A stretch of DNA of 44,386 nucleotides from Acidithiobacillus montserratensis (GTDB taxonomy: Bacteria > Pseudomonadota > Gammaproteobacteria > Acidithiobacillales > Acidithiobacillaceae): NCBI RefSeq assembly GCF_018853465.1, contig NZ_JABBOU010000015.1:1-44386 (forward strand), given 5' to 3'. This document shows, one piece after another, positions 23,898 through 34,458 of this stretch. Each line of letters begins with the position of its first letter. Positions within the stretch are counted from its first letter, which is position 1. Under the pieces are notes generated by a model. That model was not told the DNA's origin and ran no database searches. It saw only the letters and a list, made by a program, of their open reading frames with translations. The position numbers and the translations under genes were made by a program.

Positions 23898-23913
23898 TGG
23901 TACAGGAATTGCT
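23898..23913 (+). promoter_or_regulatory. sigma54 promoter of the chemotaxis operon
   Basis: TGGTACA-GGAA-TTGCT, with GG and GC 10 bases apart, matches the RpoN consensus at all strongly conserved positions. It lies 51 bases before the cheY ATG and would drive cheY through the second receptor gene. Confidence 0.87.
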
Positions 23914-23963
23914 TGCAGATTCCCTGAGCGGCGGGATTCGACTCAAGGAGGAGATCATCATTT

Positions 23964-24383
23964 ATGGGCATTGATCAGGTCGACAAGGGTATCCACATTT
24001 TAGTGGTGGACGATTTCTCAACCATGCGCCGCATTGTGCGGAATCTGTTGCGTGAGTTGGGCTTCAGCAATTTTGATGAAGCAGAAGATGGTGTCCAGGC
24101 GCTGCAAAAGCTGCATAGCCGGCCTTTTGATTTTGTGGTTTCCGACTGGAACATGCCCAATATGCAGGGCATCGATCTGCTTCGTGCCATCCGCTCCGAT
24201 CCGCAACTCAAGCACATACCGGTACTGATGGTGACAGCCGAAGCCAAACGCGAAAATATTCTCGAAGCCGCCCAGGCGGGAGTCAACGGTTACATCGTCA
24301 AACCCTTTACGGCAGAAACTCTGAAGGAAAAACTCGATAGCGTCTTCAAACGACTGCAGGCCGCTCAGGGAGGTCAGGGATGA
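23964..24383 (+). CDS. cheY: Chemotaxis response regulator CheY (139 aa)
   Basis: Single receiver domain; when phosphorylated by CheA it binds the motor switch. Key residues are all present: acidic pair Asp16/Asp17 ([12 protein letters not shown]), phosphoacceptor Asp61 ([12 protein letters not shown]), Thr91 (LMVTAEA) and Lys113 (YIVKPF). AAGGAGG lies upstream of the ATG. The stop overlaps the cheZ start by 4 bases. Confidence 0.97.
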   Translation: MGIDQVDKGIHILVVDDFSTMRRIVRNLLRELGFSNFDEAEDGVQALQKLHSRPFDFVVSDWNMPNMQGIDLLRAIRSDPQLKHIPVLMVTAEAKRENILEAAQAGVNGYIVKPFTAETLKEKLDSVFKRLQAAQGGQG

Positions 24384-24865
24384 ACACCCAGAATCTGTTG
24401 GACCCCAATCGCCTGCTGAGTGAAGCCGAACTGCTGCTGCGTGAGGGCTTGAAACGCATTGCCAATACCGCCGAAGAAAAACTCTCCGGCGCACAAAATC
24501 CACTCGAAGAAGCCCTGCGCCTGACCGAAGAACAAACCATGGCCACTCTGGCCGCCGTGGAAAGAGCCCAGGATGCGGTCGCGGATATTCGCAATGCCCA
24601 TAACAGCTTCATAGATGAACCGCTGAAACAGATCGAGAGCGCCCTACTGGTTATTCTTGCCAGCCAGCAAGGGCAGGATCTAGCCGGTCAGCGCCTTAAA
24701 AAAGCTATCGCCCTGCTGCAGGCAGTTGAAGAACGGATTCGCCTGACCCTGGCAGAAACCGGGCTGGATAGCGACGAGAACAAGCTGCCCGAAGCCTCCG
24801 TCGAGAGTAACCCCAGCATCAATCAGGATGAAGTGGACAACTTACTGGCAGAATTGGGGATCTGA
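24380..24865 (+). CDS. cheZ: CheY phosphatase CheZ, short form (161 aa)
   Basis: Dephosphorylates CheY. The catalytic block [17 protein letters not shown] contains Asp100 and Gln104, with the same four-residue spacing as Asp143/Gln147 of E. coli CheZ. The tail [15 protein letters not shown] matches the CheY-binding C-terminal peptide. At 161 residues it is about 50 shorter than the enteric protein, mainly in the N-terminal hairpin and linker. ATGA overlap with cheY shows tight coupling. Confidence 0.93.
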   Translation: MNTQNLLDPNRLLSEAELLLREGLKRIANTAEEKLSGAQNPLEEALRLTEEQTMATLAAVERAQDAVADIRNAHNSFIDEPLKQIESALLVILASQQGQDLAGQRLKKAIALLQAVEERIRLTLAETGLDSDENKLPEASVESNPSINQDEVDNLLAELGI

Positions 24866-24869
24866 TAGC

Positions 24870-26942
24870 ATGGATATGGACATTCTCCAGGATTACCTTC
24901 CCGAAGCCCGGGAGTTGCTGGAAAAAGCGCAGGATGACACCCTGCGTTTGGAGTCAGACCCCGGCAATGATGAAGTCCTGGCTTCGGTATTTCGCGCCTT
25001 TCACACCCTCAAGGGCGGGGCCGGATTTCTCGAAGCCGAGAATCTGGTCAACTGGACTCACCATCTGGAGGACCTGCTCGATAAACTGCGTTCACATACT
25101 CTGGTCGTAACCGGCCCGATGATTGATGCTATTCTGCGCGGCCTGGATGTTATTGACGACATGCTGCAGCAACTCGCTAGTGGAGAAAATCCTGCCCCGG
25201 GGCCAGAAGATCTGAGCAGTATCATTCGTCAACTGGCGTCTGGAACGACTCCGGCGGATCCCGTTCAACCCATCCTTCCTGCTTGCGCAGCACCAGAAGC
25301 GACCCTTAAGGTCAGCCAACGCGCCACAGCCAATGGGCAAGCGGGTCTTTTTCTAGAACGCGCTGACGCAACGCCTTCCCCTGACACGGGATCAGACGAA
25401 ATTTCCGCAGAAGAATTTGAAGCCACACTCGATGCACTCTATGGAACACAAGCACCGGGTTATGCGCCAGCTCCGGAAAGCCAATGCGCTGCCAGTGACG
25501 AAATTTCACCGGAAGAATTTGAACAGGTGCTGGATCAGCTCTATGGTGACAAAGCTCCCGGTTTTGGTACAGACACCTCATCCAAAGCAGGAGACCTACC
25601 GGTAAACACAACGCCAGGCAATCCACCAGTTGCTTCGGTAGAGGCTGCCCCTGCCCCAAGTCCAGCGGCTGCACCTTCTCCACCATCCCAACCAGCGGCT
25701 CCGACAGCCGTGCGTAGCAGTTCCGGTGCTCAGGAGACTGCGGATGCTACCTTGCGCGTCGACGCAGCGCGCCTGGACGCCGTAATGAATCAGGTCGGTG
25801 AACTGGTACTCCTGCGCAACCGGCTCAGTTCGGCCATAGGCAGTCTCGGCGAAGAAAATGAAGACATGCTGCGCATCGCCCGGGAAGTGGATCTCACGGT
25901 AAATGATATTCAAAGCACCGTCATGCGCCTGCGGATGCAGCCCTGCAAGCGGCTTTTTCAACAATTACCCAGAGTGGTGCGCGATGCTTCCCGACAACTT
26001 TCCAAGGAAGTGACCCTGGAAATTGTCGGCGAAGATGTAGAAATCGACAAAGCGGTCGTGGATGCCCTCTCCGGCCCCATGACCCACCTGCTCCGCAACA
26101 GTCTCGATCATGGTGTCGAAACCCCTGCGGAACGGCAGGCCGCTGGCAAGTCTCGCAGCGCCAAAATCCGGGTGGCGGCAGTCCATCTGGGTGACAAGGT
26201 CCGGATTGAAGTTGCTGATGATGGTCGTGGCATTGATAGCCAGTTTGTCATGCAGAAAGCCATCGACAAGGGGGTCATCAGCGCAGAACAGGGTGCACGC
26301 CTGTCGGAACAGGAAGCGGTAGAGTTGATTTTCCGACCCGGATTTTCCACCAATGATCAAGTCACGGATATTTCCGGACGTGGTGTGGGTATGGATGTGG
26401 TCAAGGAAACCGTCCGCAAGCTGCGGGGTCGTCTGGAAATTCAGACCCGTCCGGGCTTGGGAACCAGTATCTCCATGGAATTCCCCCTGACCATGGCCGT
26501 TCTCCCGGTACTTTACCTGCGTTTACGCCGGGAAATTTATGCACTCCCGGTTTCCAGCATCGAAAGTCTGCTGGATTTGCAGGAAAATCGCATTCATCGC
26601 ATGAGTGGACGCACCGTCTATCGGGTGGATGGTACTGAGGTCGTCCCCATCGTCGATCTGGGCGCCTTACTGCACGAGCGTCCACTTAGGCTGGGCTCCG
26701 AACCCATTGAAGGGGTATTGACGGAGCATGGGCTGTTCATGGTCTCCGAAGTGCTGGGTAACGAGGACTCGGTCGTAAAACCCATTGATTTTCTCGCTGA
26801 ACAAAACTGGTATCAAGGCGCGACGATTTCCGGTAAGGGTAACGTAGTGCTTATTCTGGATGCCAATGCCCTGGTGAACCATGTGCTTGATCATCATGAC
26901 GATCAAGCAAACAGTAACATGGCCCGCAAAGGAGCTGCCTGA
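24870..26942 (+). CDS. cheA: Chemotaxis histidine kinase CheA (690 aa)
   Basis: Central kinase. The HPt domain (~1-105) carries the phospho-His in FRAFHTLKGGAGF (His45). There is no recognisable P2 domain; instead a 150-residue linker has two copies of a peptide, DEISAEEFEATLDALYG (~175-191) and DEISPEEFEQVLDQLYG (~210-226), followed by a Pro/Ala stretch. P3 dimerisation starts near LRVDAARLDAVMNQVGELV; the ATPase has HLLRNSLDHGVE, DDGRGID and GRGVGMDVV; the CheW-like P5 domain follows (YALPVSSIESLLDL to the end). ATG 24870 lies just after the cheZ stop and opens with the HPt helix. Confidence 0.96.
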   Translation: MDMDILQDYLPEARELLEKAQDDTLRLESDPGNDEVLASVFRAFHTLKGGAGFLEAENLVNWTHHLEDLLDKLRSHTLVVTGPMIDAILRGLDVIDDMLQQLASGENPAPGPEDLSSIIRQLASGTTPADPVQPILPACAAPEATLKVSQRATANGQAGLFLERADATPSPDTGSDEISAEEFEATLDALYGTQAPGYAPAPESQCAASDEISPEEFEQVLDQLYGDKAPGFGTDTSSKAGDLPVNTTPGNPPVASVEAAPAPSPAAAPSPPSQPAAPTAVRSSSGAQETADATLRVDAARLDAVMNQVGELVLLRNRLSSAIGSLGEENEDMLRIAREVDLTVNDIQSTVMRLRMQPCKRLFQQLPRVVRDASRQLSKEVTLEIVGEDVEIDKAVVDALSGPMTHLLRNSLDHGVETPAERQAAGKSRSAKIRVAAVHLGDKVRIEVADDGRGIDSQFVMQKAIDKGVISAEQGARLSEQEAVELIFRPGFSTNDQVTDISGRGVGMDVVKETVRKLRGRLEIQTRPGLGTSISMEFPLTMAVLPVLYLRLRREIYALPVSSIESLLDLQENRIHRMSGRTVYRVDGTEVVPIVDLGALLHERPLRLGSEPIEGVLTEHGLFMVSEVLGNEDSVVKPIDFLAEQNWYQGATISGKGNVVLILDANALVNHVLDHHDDQANSNMARKGAA

Positions 26943-27562
26943 TGAATATTCAGCATATCATGGGGGTCGTTGATGCTTCTTTTAAGGCACGTCAAAGTAT
27001 CGAAAAAGCCTTGCGGGAAATTGACCGACGTGCACTCAATGCCATGGTCCTGGTCAAGCGTCATGGTAACGCCTTGGCTGGATACGGAGTCGTAGCCCAG
27101 GCTTTTCGGGAGCGCGCAGCCATCCTGAAGGAGTCTGCCGCACACCTTCAAGAACGTATCGCCCCCCTGATCGAAGCCTATATGCGCATTTTACAACATC
27201 AACGCTTCTCCGCATCCTTTGCACAGATGCTGGAGCACAACTCACTCCATGAAAAACACTGCCCCGGCCTCATCAACACCCAAAAAAAATGGCAAAAAAT
27301 CATGCTTGAAGAAGAAGCAGAAGCAGGAAGGGTGCTGGAACAGCTCCTGGAGATGGTGCAACAACTCCAGGAAAGCATTGAAGAGCAGGAATACGTAGTC
27401 ACCAATGGCCGCATTGAAGCCGCACTGGCAGAAAACACCGGGGCCCCCCTGATGCGGGTTTCCCGGGATATGGGTGAAGCCGTCCGTACCGTCGCACTTG
27501 CCATTCGCAGCTATCGTCATCAATTGGAGAGTCTGGAACATGAAAGCAGCACCCGTCTTTGA
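26942..27562 (+). CDS. Helical receptor-like protein of unknown function in the che operon (206 aa)
   Basis: Not a named family that I recognise. All-helical, soluble, no signal or membrane segment. Two stretches look like a worn chemoreceptor signalling hairpin: GYGVVAQAFRERAAILKESA (~47-66), and EYVVTNGRIEAALAENTGAP with LMRVSRDMGEAVRTVALAI (~150-189), which lines up loosely with the receptor tip [20 protein letters not shown]. The start overlaps the cheA stop by one base (TGATG), and the end overlaps the next gene by 23 bases, so the three are coupled. A partner or scaffold linking the ODP protein to CheA is a plausible guess. Confidence 0.75.
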   Translation: MNIQHIMGVVDASFKARQSIEKALREIDRRALNAMVLVKRHGNALAGYGVVAQAFRERAAILKESAAHLQERIAPLIEAYMRILQHQRFSASFAQMLEHNSLHEKHCPGLINTQKKWQKIMLEEEAEAGRVLEQLLEMVQQLQESIEEQEYVVTNGRIEAALAENTGAPLMRVSRDMGEAVRTVALAIRSYRHQLESLEHESSTRL

Positions 27563-28289
27563 AGCAGGTAGCCATCGCTGGTGGATTATTTATGATCAGG
27601 ATGAACATCGCGTCATTGATTCCAATGTGTATGTGATGGAATCCAATGAGCAAAGTATCATCCTGGATCCCGGTGGCTTCGAGATTTTCCCACAGGTGTT
27701 TGCTGCCCTGGTTGAAGCTGTGCCTCCTTCCAGCCTGAAGGCGGCTTTTGTATCCCATCAGGATCCCGATATCGCCTCCAGCTTACCCCTCTGGCATGCC
27801 TGTAACGAAAAAATGGAATGGCATATTCCCAAACTCTGGGAAGGTTTTATCCGCCACTACGGGGCGCTGGATGCTCCCCTGCAAAACATTGATGATGAAG
27901 GTGGCAGCGTCATCATTGGTGGAAGGCGTCTGGAATTTATTCCAGCGCATTACTTACATTCATCGGCAAATTTTCATGTATACGATCCAGAAGCCAAAAT
28001 CCTTTTTTCCGGCGATGTGGGAGCAGCTTTACTACCACCTGGACATGACGCATGGGTGGATCGGCGTGACAAAACTGGTCGGGCCTTTGCTGAACATATC
28101 AGCAAGGCCAAATATTTTCACGAACGCTGGATGCCTTCCAATGCCGCCAAGAAAAACTGGATAGAAAGAGTCAGTCAGCTGGATATTCAGTATCTTTGTC
28201 CCCAGCATGGGGCCATTTACAGTGGCGACAATGTGAAACGGTTTATCGACTGGTTCGACAAGCTCAATGTCGGCTCGGCTACCGCCTAG
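27540..28289 (+). CDS. ODP-type di-iron protein, metallo-beta-lactamase fold (249 aa)
   Basis: Predicted oxygen- or redox-sensing protein. It has the flavodiiron-like MBL core without a flavodoxin domain. Likely metal ligands: His73, Asp75 and Asp77 (SHQDPDI), His137 or His140 ([12 protein letters not shown]), Asp159 (FSGDVG) and His223 ([10 protein letters not shown]). The HxDxD form in place of HxExD-H and the position in a che operon both recall the ODP oxygen sensor of Treponema denticola chemotaxis. ATG 27540 begins inside the previous gene with a GGAG upstream; a longer in-frame start at 27474 would be antisense to nothing but deep inside that gene and is less likely. Confidence 0.85.
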   Translation: MKAAPVFEAGSHRWWIIYDQDEHRVIDSNVYVMESNEQSIILDPGGFEIFPQVFAALVEAVPPSSLKAAFVSHQDPDIASSLPLWHACNEKMEWHIPKLWEGFIRHYGALDAPLQNIDDEGGSVIIGGRRLEFIPAHYLHSSANFHVYDPEAKILFSGDVGAALLPPGHDAWVDRRDKTGRAFAEHISKAKYFHERWMPSNAAKKNWIERVSQLDIQYLCPQHGAIYSGDNVKRFIDWFDKLNVGSATA

Positions 28290-28311
28290 AACTTCAGGGA
28301 GCCATAACTCT

Positions 28312-29163
28312 ATGGATAGATTGACACTGAACGAAAATTACGAACAGGCCACCCACAACGCCCAGATGCTCACCAATACTTCAACGGAAGCATACGTGGC
28401 TATGGAATCCGTGAACAAAAATCTGACCTTATTGGCAAAAACCGTTGATGATAATCACCTGGCCTCCAAATCACTCATGGACGAAGTGGGTGCAATCCGT
28501 CGCATCGCCCAGACCATTCGGGAAATAGCCTATCAAACCAACTTGCTGGCCCTCAATGCCGCCATTGAAGCGGCGCGTGCCGGAGAGCATGGCCGGGGTT
28601 TTGCTGTAGTGGCTGACGAAGTTCGCAATTTATCCAAACGTGTGCAGGAAGCCACAGATGAAGTACAAAACAACATTACTGCAGTCACCAACACGGCACA
28701 GAAAATTGATGAAGCTGCCCAAAAAAATCAGGTACAGACGCAGCAATCGAGGGATGTGACGCAAAACCTGCAAAAGGAAATCATAAATCTACGTTTACTG
28801 GCCGCTTCCATGACTCTGGCTGCAGTCCGCCAAAGCCATGAAATCGTCGTGCAGCGCTTGCAGGATGAGGTGCTTGGCGATCTGCATGACATGCGTCTGG
28901 AAGAACTCAAGGATCATCATAGCTGCACGCTGGGTCACTGGTATGACGGCATTGGTGGGCAACTACTGGGTAAGGAAGCTGCATTTAAGGCACTGGCAGA
29001 ACCGCATCGACTGTTCCATCAAAACACCAGAGAACTGCTCGCTGCCCATCAGGCAGGGGACAAGGACCGGTCCAAGCAATTGCTACAGCAAGTTCTGTTG
29101 AGTCGAGACAAGGTTTTTCAACAACTGGATGCGCTAAACGCCACCCTTCAAAAAAATCAGTGA
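28312..29163 (+). CDS. Soluble chemoreceptor with C-terminal CZB zinc-binding domain (283 aa)
   Basis: Cytoplasmic methyl-accepting-type receptor. No membrane segment. Residues ~60-100 are the signalling tip ([39 protein letters not shown]). The C-terminal ~110 residues form a chemoreceptor zinc-binding domain: [16 protein letters not shown] and EPHRLFHQ supply the His and Cys ligands. CZB domains are known to sense zinc and oxidants such as hypochlorous acid in other bacteria. The hairpin is short on its N side, so it is a compact receptor. Sits between the ODP gene and cheV. Confidence 0.92.
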   Translation: MDRLTLNENYEQATHNAQMLTNTSTEAYVAMESVNKNLTLLAKTVDDNHLASKSLMDEVGAIRRIAQTIREIAYQTNLLALNAAIEAARAGEHGRGFAVVADEVRNLSKRVQEATDEVQNNITAVTNTAQKIDEAAQKNQVQTQQSRDVTQNLQKEIINLRLLAASMTLAAVRQSHEIVVQRLQDEVLGDLHDMRLEELKDHHSCTLGHWYDGIGGQLLGKEAAFKALAEPHRLFHQNTRELLAAHQAGDKDRSKQLLQQVLLSRDKVFQQLDALNATLQKNQ

Positions 29164-29173
29164 GGACAGTGTC

Positions 29174-30130
29174 ATGAATCAGCTATTACGGGAAGTGGAT
29201 GAACGTGCCCAACTGGCAGGCACCAACAAGTTCGAGCTGCTGGTTTTCCGACTCGGCACTGACCCCAGTATCCATAGTCGTGAGTTATTCGGGATTAATG
29301 TGTTCAAAGTACGAGAAGCATTGGTGATGCCGAAAATCACGCCCATGCCCGGTGCCCCTGAACATGTTATGGGGGTGGCCAATATCCGTGGACAAATCAT
29401 TCCCGTCATTGACTTGCCTGCCGTAGTCGGTTGCAAAGCGGATGGATTGAATATTCTGCTGGTCACGGAATATGAACGCTCCGTGCAAGGTTTTGCCGTA
29501 GAGGATGTGGAAGAAATAGTCCGATTGGAATGGAGTCGGGTGCTTTCGGCGGAAGGCGCCTCCGTGGGGGGGCTGGTCACCAGTTTGGCCAGACTGGATG
29601 AAGACGAAGAAAACGCGCGTTTAGCTCTGGTGCTGGATGTGGAACACATTCTCCGCCAGGTGCTGCCCTCCCGCTTCAAGGCTGGAGATGAGCTGGTACA
29701 GCAACATGCCGTAGAAATTCCCAAAGGTGCCGTAATTCTTTACGCGGACGATTCTGGTGTGGCCCGCAATCAGATAGAAAAAACCCTGAAAAGCCTGGGC
29801 TTGGCCTTTATAGGCACCAAAACCGGCAAAGAAGCGTTGGAGCGGCTGCAACAGTTGGCCCAGGATGCGAAAGTTGCCGGTATCCCTCTACATGACAAAG
29901 TCGCTATGGTTTTGACCGATCTGGAAATGCCGGAGATGGATGGCTTCACCCTCACCCGGCGCATCAAGGAAAACGAAGCACTTCACGATGTACCAGTAGT
30001 GATTCATTCCTCCTTGTCGGGCACCGCCAATGAGGCCCACGCCCGGAGCGTCAATGCCGATGGCTATGTGGCAAAATTCTTACCCGACGATCTTGCCCGC
30101 GCTATCACCAACGTCATTCATCCTCGCTAA
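29174..30130 (+). CDS. cheV: CheV: CheW domain fused to a receiver (318 aa)
   Basis: Couples receptors to CheA and buffers or adapts signalling. The CheW-like domain (~15-165) has FGINVFKVREALVMPKITPM, GVANIRGQIIPVIDLPAVVG. The receiver (~185-318) has the acidic pair in ILYADDSGVARNQ, the phospho-Asp in VLTDLEMPEMDG, Ser in VIHSSLSG and Lys in GYVAKFLPDDL. No separate cheW is present in the window, so CheV may be the main adaptor for this CheA. Confidence 0.95.
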   Translation: MNQLLREVDERAQLAGTNKFELLVFRLGTDPSIHSRELFGINVFKVREALVMPKITPMPGAPEHVMGVANIRGQIIPVIDLPAVVGCKADGLNILLVTEYERSVQGFAVEDVEEIVRLEWSRVLSAEGASVGGLVTSLARLDEDEENARLALVLDVEHILRQVLPSRFKAGDELVQQHAVEIPKGAVILYADDSGVARNQIEKTLKSLGLAFIGTKTGKEALERLQQLAQDAKVAGIPLHDKVAMVLTDLEMPEMDGFTLTRRIKENEALHDVPVVIHSSLSGTANEAHARSVNADGYVAKFLPDDLARAITNVIHPR

Positions 30131-30157
30131 AAAATCACATCTTGAAGAGGCTATCCC

Positions 30158-31501
30158 ATGTCTATTGAAAACCAAACGCTACTCTCACTGTTTTCCGCCT
30201 GTCTGGACGGAGACGCTGAAACAGCCCGGCTGATTCAAGAAGATTCTGAACTTGCGAAAACCATTACACCCATCTGTGACTGGCAAAAAGCGCGTCTCTG
30301 GCAGGGCTGTCGCGTTCTTGACCATCAGGTGGCCGCATTGGAAAAAACCGCTGACAGCCATCTGCTGGGCATGGATTTTGACAAAAACCTGCATAACGCT
30401 CAGCAGGACAGTCAAGCATTGGTCGATCAGGCTCAGGCAGTGGTGTCTGCGGTACGCAATATGGCTGAGAGTGTGGGGGCCAATCAGGAACTGGCTGAAG
30501 CCACCCTGCATGATGTGCAAATGGGTAATGAAAGATTATCTGAACTCATTGGCGAAATGGATCTCGTCGAACAATCTGTGACCGCCATGGGGGAAACGGT
30601 ACAGGCCTTTCTGCAACAAACCCGGACTATTACCACCCTGGCTGCCAAAGTCCAGGAAATAGCCAAGCAGACCAATCTGCTGGCGCTTAATGCCGCCATT
30701 GAAGCTGCTCGCGCCGGAGAACATGGACGTGGCTTTGCAGTGGTAGCTGACGAAGTGAAAAAGCTGGCCCAGAGTTCTGCGCGGGCTGCTGCGGATATTC
30801 GGAGTTCGGCCACCACCATTAACAAAGGGGCTATACAGGTCGAATCAGGGGTGAGTGCCAGTATCGTTCATTTACGTCGGGGTGGAGATTCTTTAGAAAC
30901 CGTAGCTGAAGTGCTGGGCATGGCCAATCAGTCCGCTCAAAAAACGCGTGGCAACATTGAAAGTATCGTGCATGGCAGCATCCAGGAAATTACCGCCGCA
31001 GAAGCCATGGGTACGCATATACATGCCTTGCAGCAATCCATGCAACAATTTACTCAGCAGTTTAAGAGCATCCGCCTCAATCTGGATCAGGTTCAGAAAG
31101 AGCTTGCCGAAGGGAGTGAAGCCGCCATACAAGGAAAACCTGCACTGGCTACCCGCTTAACGGTGGTGAAGGCGGATCATGTACTATGGGTCAATCACAT
31201 ACTGGAAGCCATAGCGAATAATAATGCGCAAATAGATGACAGTACTCTGAAAGATCACCACCAATGCCGTCTGGGACAATGGATGGATAGCATGGTGGAT
31301 ACCCCGCTCGGTCAATCCGAGGCTTTTGTTGCCGTGCAGCAGGTACATCCGCAGGTGCACAAATTGGGTATTGCTATCATCAACGCCTTGAGAAAAGGCG
31401 ATAATGCTGCCGTACACAAGGGCGCTGAACAGCTGAAAAGCTTGAGCACCATGGTGCAACAGCAACTCGACAAACTACGTGATCATATTATGGGTCACTG
31501 A
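30158..31501 (+). CDS. Soluble chemoreceptor with CZB domain (447 aa)
   Basis: Second cytoplasmic receptor. No membrane segment. N-terminal ~85 residues include [20 protein letters not shown], a possible small sensing region. The signalling tip is [40 protein letters not shown] (~170-215). The C-terminal CZB domain (~325-440) has [28 protein letters not shown] and [13 protein letters not shown]. The ribosome site is GAGG before the ATG. It shares the CZB signature with the receptor at 28312 but is a full-length hairpin. Confidence 0.93.
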   Translation: MSIENQTLLSLFSACLDGDAETARLIQEDSELAKTITPICDWQKARLWQGCRVLDHQVAALEKTADSHLLGMDFDKNLHNAQQDSQALVDQAQAVVSAVRNMAESVGANQELAEATLHDVQMGNERLSELIGEMDLVEQSVTAMGETVQAFLQQTRTITTLAAKVQEIAKQTNLLALNAAIEAARAGEHGRGFAVVADEVKKLAQSSARAAADIRSSATTINKGAIQVESGVSASIVHLRRGGDSLETVAEVLGMANQSAQKTRGNIESIVHGSIQEITAAEAMGTHIHALQQSMQQFTQQFKSIRLNLDQVQKELAEGSEAAIQGKPALATRLTVVKADHVLWVNHILEAIANNNAQIDDSTLKDHHQCRLGQWMDSMVDTPLGQSEAFVAVQQVHPQVHKLGIAIINALRKGDNAAVHKGAEQLKSLSTMVQQQLDKLRDHIMGH

Positions 31502-31522
31502 TACGCCCAGACTCAGAACCGT

Positions 31523-31822
31523 ATGGCCAAAAAACAGGAAAAAACGGAACCCTCACTGGGTAACGAAAATACTCCCAAACATCGAGTCCAAAAAATGGCG
31601 TCGATTAAAAGTTGGGCTATTACCTGGCTACTGGCTATTTTTGCGGCTGAGTGGGGTTTATTACCGCAACCCTTATCCGCACAAGACGGATTACCCGTAT
31701 GGGTTCCCTTACTGATGAATATATTGCGTTTTTTGGTTTTATGGTTTTCTGCTTATGTCATCACTAAAATTATTTTTGGAGCTTGGGAAATACTGAATGA
31801 CTTTTACCAGACTTTAAAGTAA
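31523..31822 (+). CDS. Small membrane protein, unknown function (99 aa)
   Basis: Not recognised. A charged head (KKQEKTEPSLGNENTPKHR) precedes two hydrophobic stretches, about residues 29-47 (SWAITWLLAIFAAEWGLL) and 60-84 (VWVPLLMNILRFLVLWFSAY). It follows the receptor gene by 21 bases and may be the last gene of the che operon. No convincing ribosome site is seen for the ATG at 31523; the ATG at 31595 just before the first hydrophobic stretch is the alternative. Confidence 0.5.
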   Translation: MAKKQEKTEPSLGNENTPKHRVQKMASIKSWAITWLLAIFAAEWGLLPQPLSAQDGLPVWVPLLMNILRFLVLWFSAYVITKIIFGAWEILNDFYQTLK

Positions 31823-32008
31823 TTTCATCACAAATCCAGTAATTTCTGAAACAACGATAAATATCAATAATGTAAACCACGACACATGCAAATCTGATTC
31901 ACTGCAAACAGGGGCATCTGCACAGTCCGAAGTCTGTAGGCTCTGTTCAGCTTTGCTTTTACTGGGGGCAAATACACGCGATCTCACTGATGAATTTAGA
32001 AAAGTCAT
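31814..32008 (-). CDS. Small protein with C-terminal membrane anchor, unknown function (64 aa)
   Basis: Not recognised. ATG 32008 has GGGG 6 bases upstream and a good promoter at 32043-32070. The first ~40 residues are polar with two Cys (SDCADAPVC); the last ~23 (WFTLLIFIVVSEITGFVMKL) form one membrane segment ending at the C-terminus, like a tail-anchored protein. It overlaps the convergent small membrane-protein gene by 9 bases. The promoter and ribosome site are the main reasons to believe it. Confidence 0.42.
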   Translation of the reverse strand: MTFLNSSVRSRVFAPSKSKAEQSLQTSDCADAPVCSESDLHVSWFTLLIFIVVSEITGFVMKLL

Positions 32009-32042
32009 TGACAGCCCCACAAGAACTATAACCTGAGACTAA

Positions 32043-32070
32043 ATTATCATATTCATTACACCTGTTTCAA
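32043..32070 (-). promoter_or_regulatory. sigma70-type promoter of the small tail-anchored gene
   Basis: TTGAAA-N16-GATAAT on the minus strand: 4 of 6 at -35 and 5 of 6 at -10. Lies about 35 bases before the ATG at 32008. Confidence 0.5.
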
Positions 32071-32104
32071 TAAGTTAACAGCCAGCTGATGAAGGTGACT
32101 GGAA

Positions 32105-32860
32105 TCAGGAGCGGGATGCCGGATTCACCCATTGCACGCTCGCCAGCAGGTTCTCCCTTTCCTCATCTGACAACTCATCAAAATAGCCGGTTTTGAGCAG
32201 GCGTGGCATTTCCACGACGCCATAGCGTATCCGGATCAAGCGGCTGACCGCCATGCCCAAAGCCTCAAACATGCGCCGCACCTCGCGGTTGCGTCCTTCT
32301 GCCAGGGTGACGTGATACCAGTGATTGGCCCCTTCTCCGCCGGCATCTGTAATCTCGAGAAAACGCGCCTCCCCATCTTCCAGGGCAATGCCTTTCAATA
32401 GGGTATTTTCCTGCTCTGCAGTCAGCACGCCCAGAGTCCGCACGGCATAGACCCGCTCAATACCAGCCCGGGGATGCATCAAGGCATTGGCCAGATCACC
32501 GTCATTGGTCAGCAGCAGTAAACCCTCGGTGTTGTAATCCAGGCGGCCGACGGCAATCCAACGACTTCCCCGCAATTTCGGCAAGCGATCAAACACGGTC
32601 GGACGACCTTCCGGATCCTTGCGGGTAGTCAGTTCTCCGGCCGGCTTGTGATAACGTAAGACACGCAATCGAGGACGCACCCACGAAGGTATCCGCAACG
32701 CTTCCCCATCCACAGCAATTTTATCCTGGGGGGTCACCCGGTCACCCAGTTTTGCGACCTGGCCATTGACCTGAATGCGGCCTGCGGCTATCCATTGTTC
32801 CATCAAGCGTCGCGAACCCAGGCCGAAACGCGCCAGTACTTTTTGTAATTTTTCGTCCAT
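32105..32860 (-). CDS. rluB: 23S rRNA pseudouridine synthase RluB-like (251 aa)
   Basis: Isomerises uridine in 23S rRNA (position 2605 for E. coli RluB). An S4 RNA-binding domain (~1-60, MDEKLQKVLARFGLGSRRLM) precedes the RsuA/RluB/E/F catalytic domain with Asp in AVGRLDYNTEGLLLLTNDGD, followed by RNREVRRMFEALGMAVSRLI. ATG 32860 is chosen for the GAGGAA 4-10 bases upstream and the conserved MDEKLQKVLA start. Could be RluE/RluF-like, but the S4 domain and start favour RluB. Confidence 0.92.
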   Translation of the reverse strand: MDEKLQKVLARFGLGSRRLMEQWIAAGRIQVNGQVAKLGDRVTPQDKIAVDGEALRIPSWVRPRLRVLRYHKPAGELTTRKDPEGRPTVFDRLPKLRGSRWIAVGRLDYNTEGLLLLTNDGDLANALMHPRAGIERVYAVRTLGVLTAEQENTLLKGIALEDGEARFLEITDAGGEGANHWYHVTLAEGRNREVRRMFEALGMAVSRLIRIRYGVVEMPRLLKTGYFDELSDEERENLLASVQWVNPASRS

Positions 32861-32945
32861 GTCTTCCTCATCTCCAAACATGCCAGACCCTTGGGTGAAC
32901 GGTCCGGCGAGTGCGCCATCATATCCTGTCAGCCGCACAATCCCT

Positions 32946-32970
32946 AAAAAAAACCCCGCACGGGGCGGGG
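32946..32970 (-). terminator. Intrinsic terminator of sqr
   Basis: On the minus strand CCCCGC-CCCGT-GCGGGG is followed by eight T residues: a 6-bp all-GC stem with a 5-base loop and a U-run. It lies 30 bases after the sqr stop. Confidence 0.92.
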
Positions 32971-32999
32971 TCTTGAGGATGTAACCGATCAGACCAGGA

Positions 33000-34340
<1,341 letters not shown>

Positions 34341-34398
34341 TTACCCAGTGCGGATGTCGGCATCGATTTACAGATCCGTCATCTACGAATTCCCAGAA

Positions 34399-34427
34399 AA
34401 TATGCGACCATAATATCAAGTCGTCAA
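34399..34427 (-). promoter_or_regulatory. Possible sigma70 promoter of sqr
   Basis: TTGACG-N17-CATATT on the minus strand (5 of 6 and 4 of 6). It predicts a leader of about 85 bases before the sqr ATG. Confidence 0.42.
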
Positions 34428-34458
34428 ATAAGTTTTTTCTAATATTAAAATAATCTTT

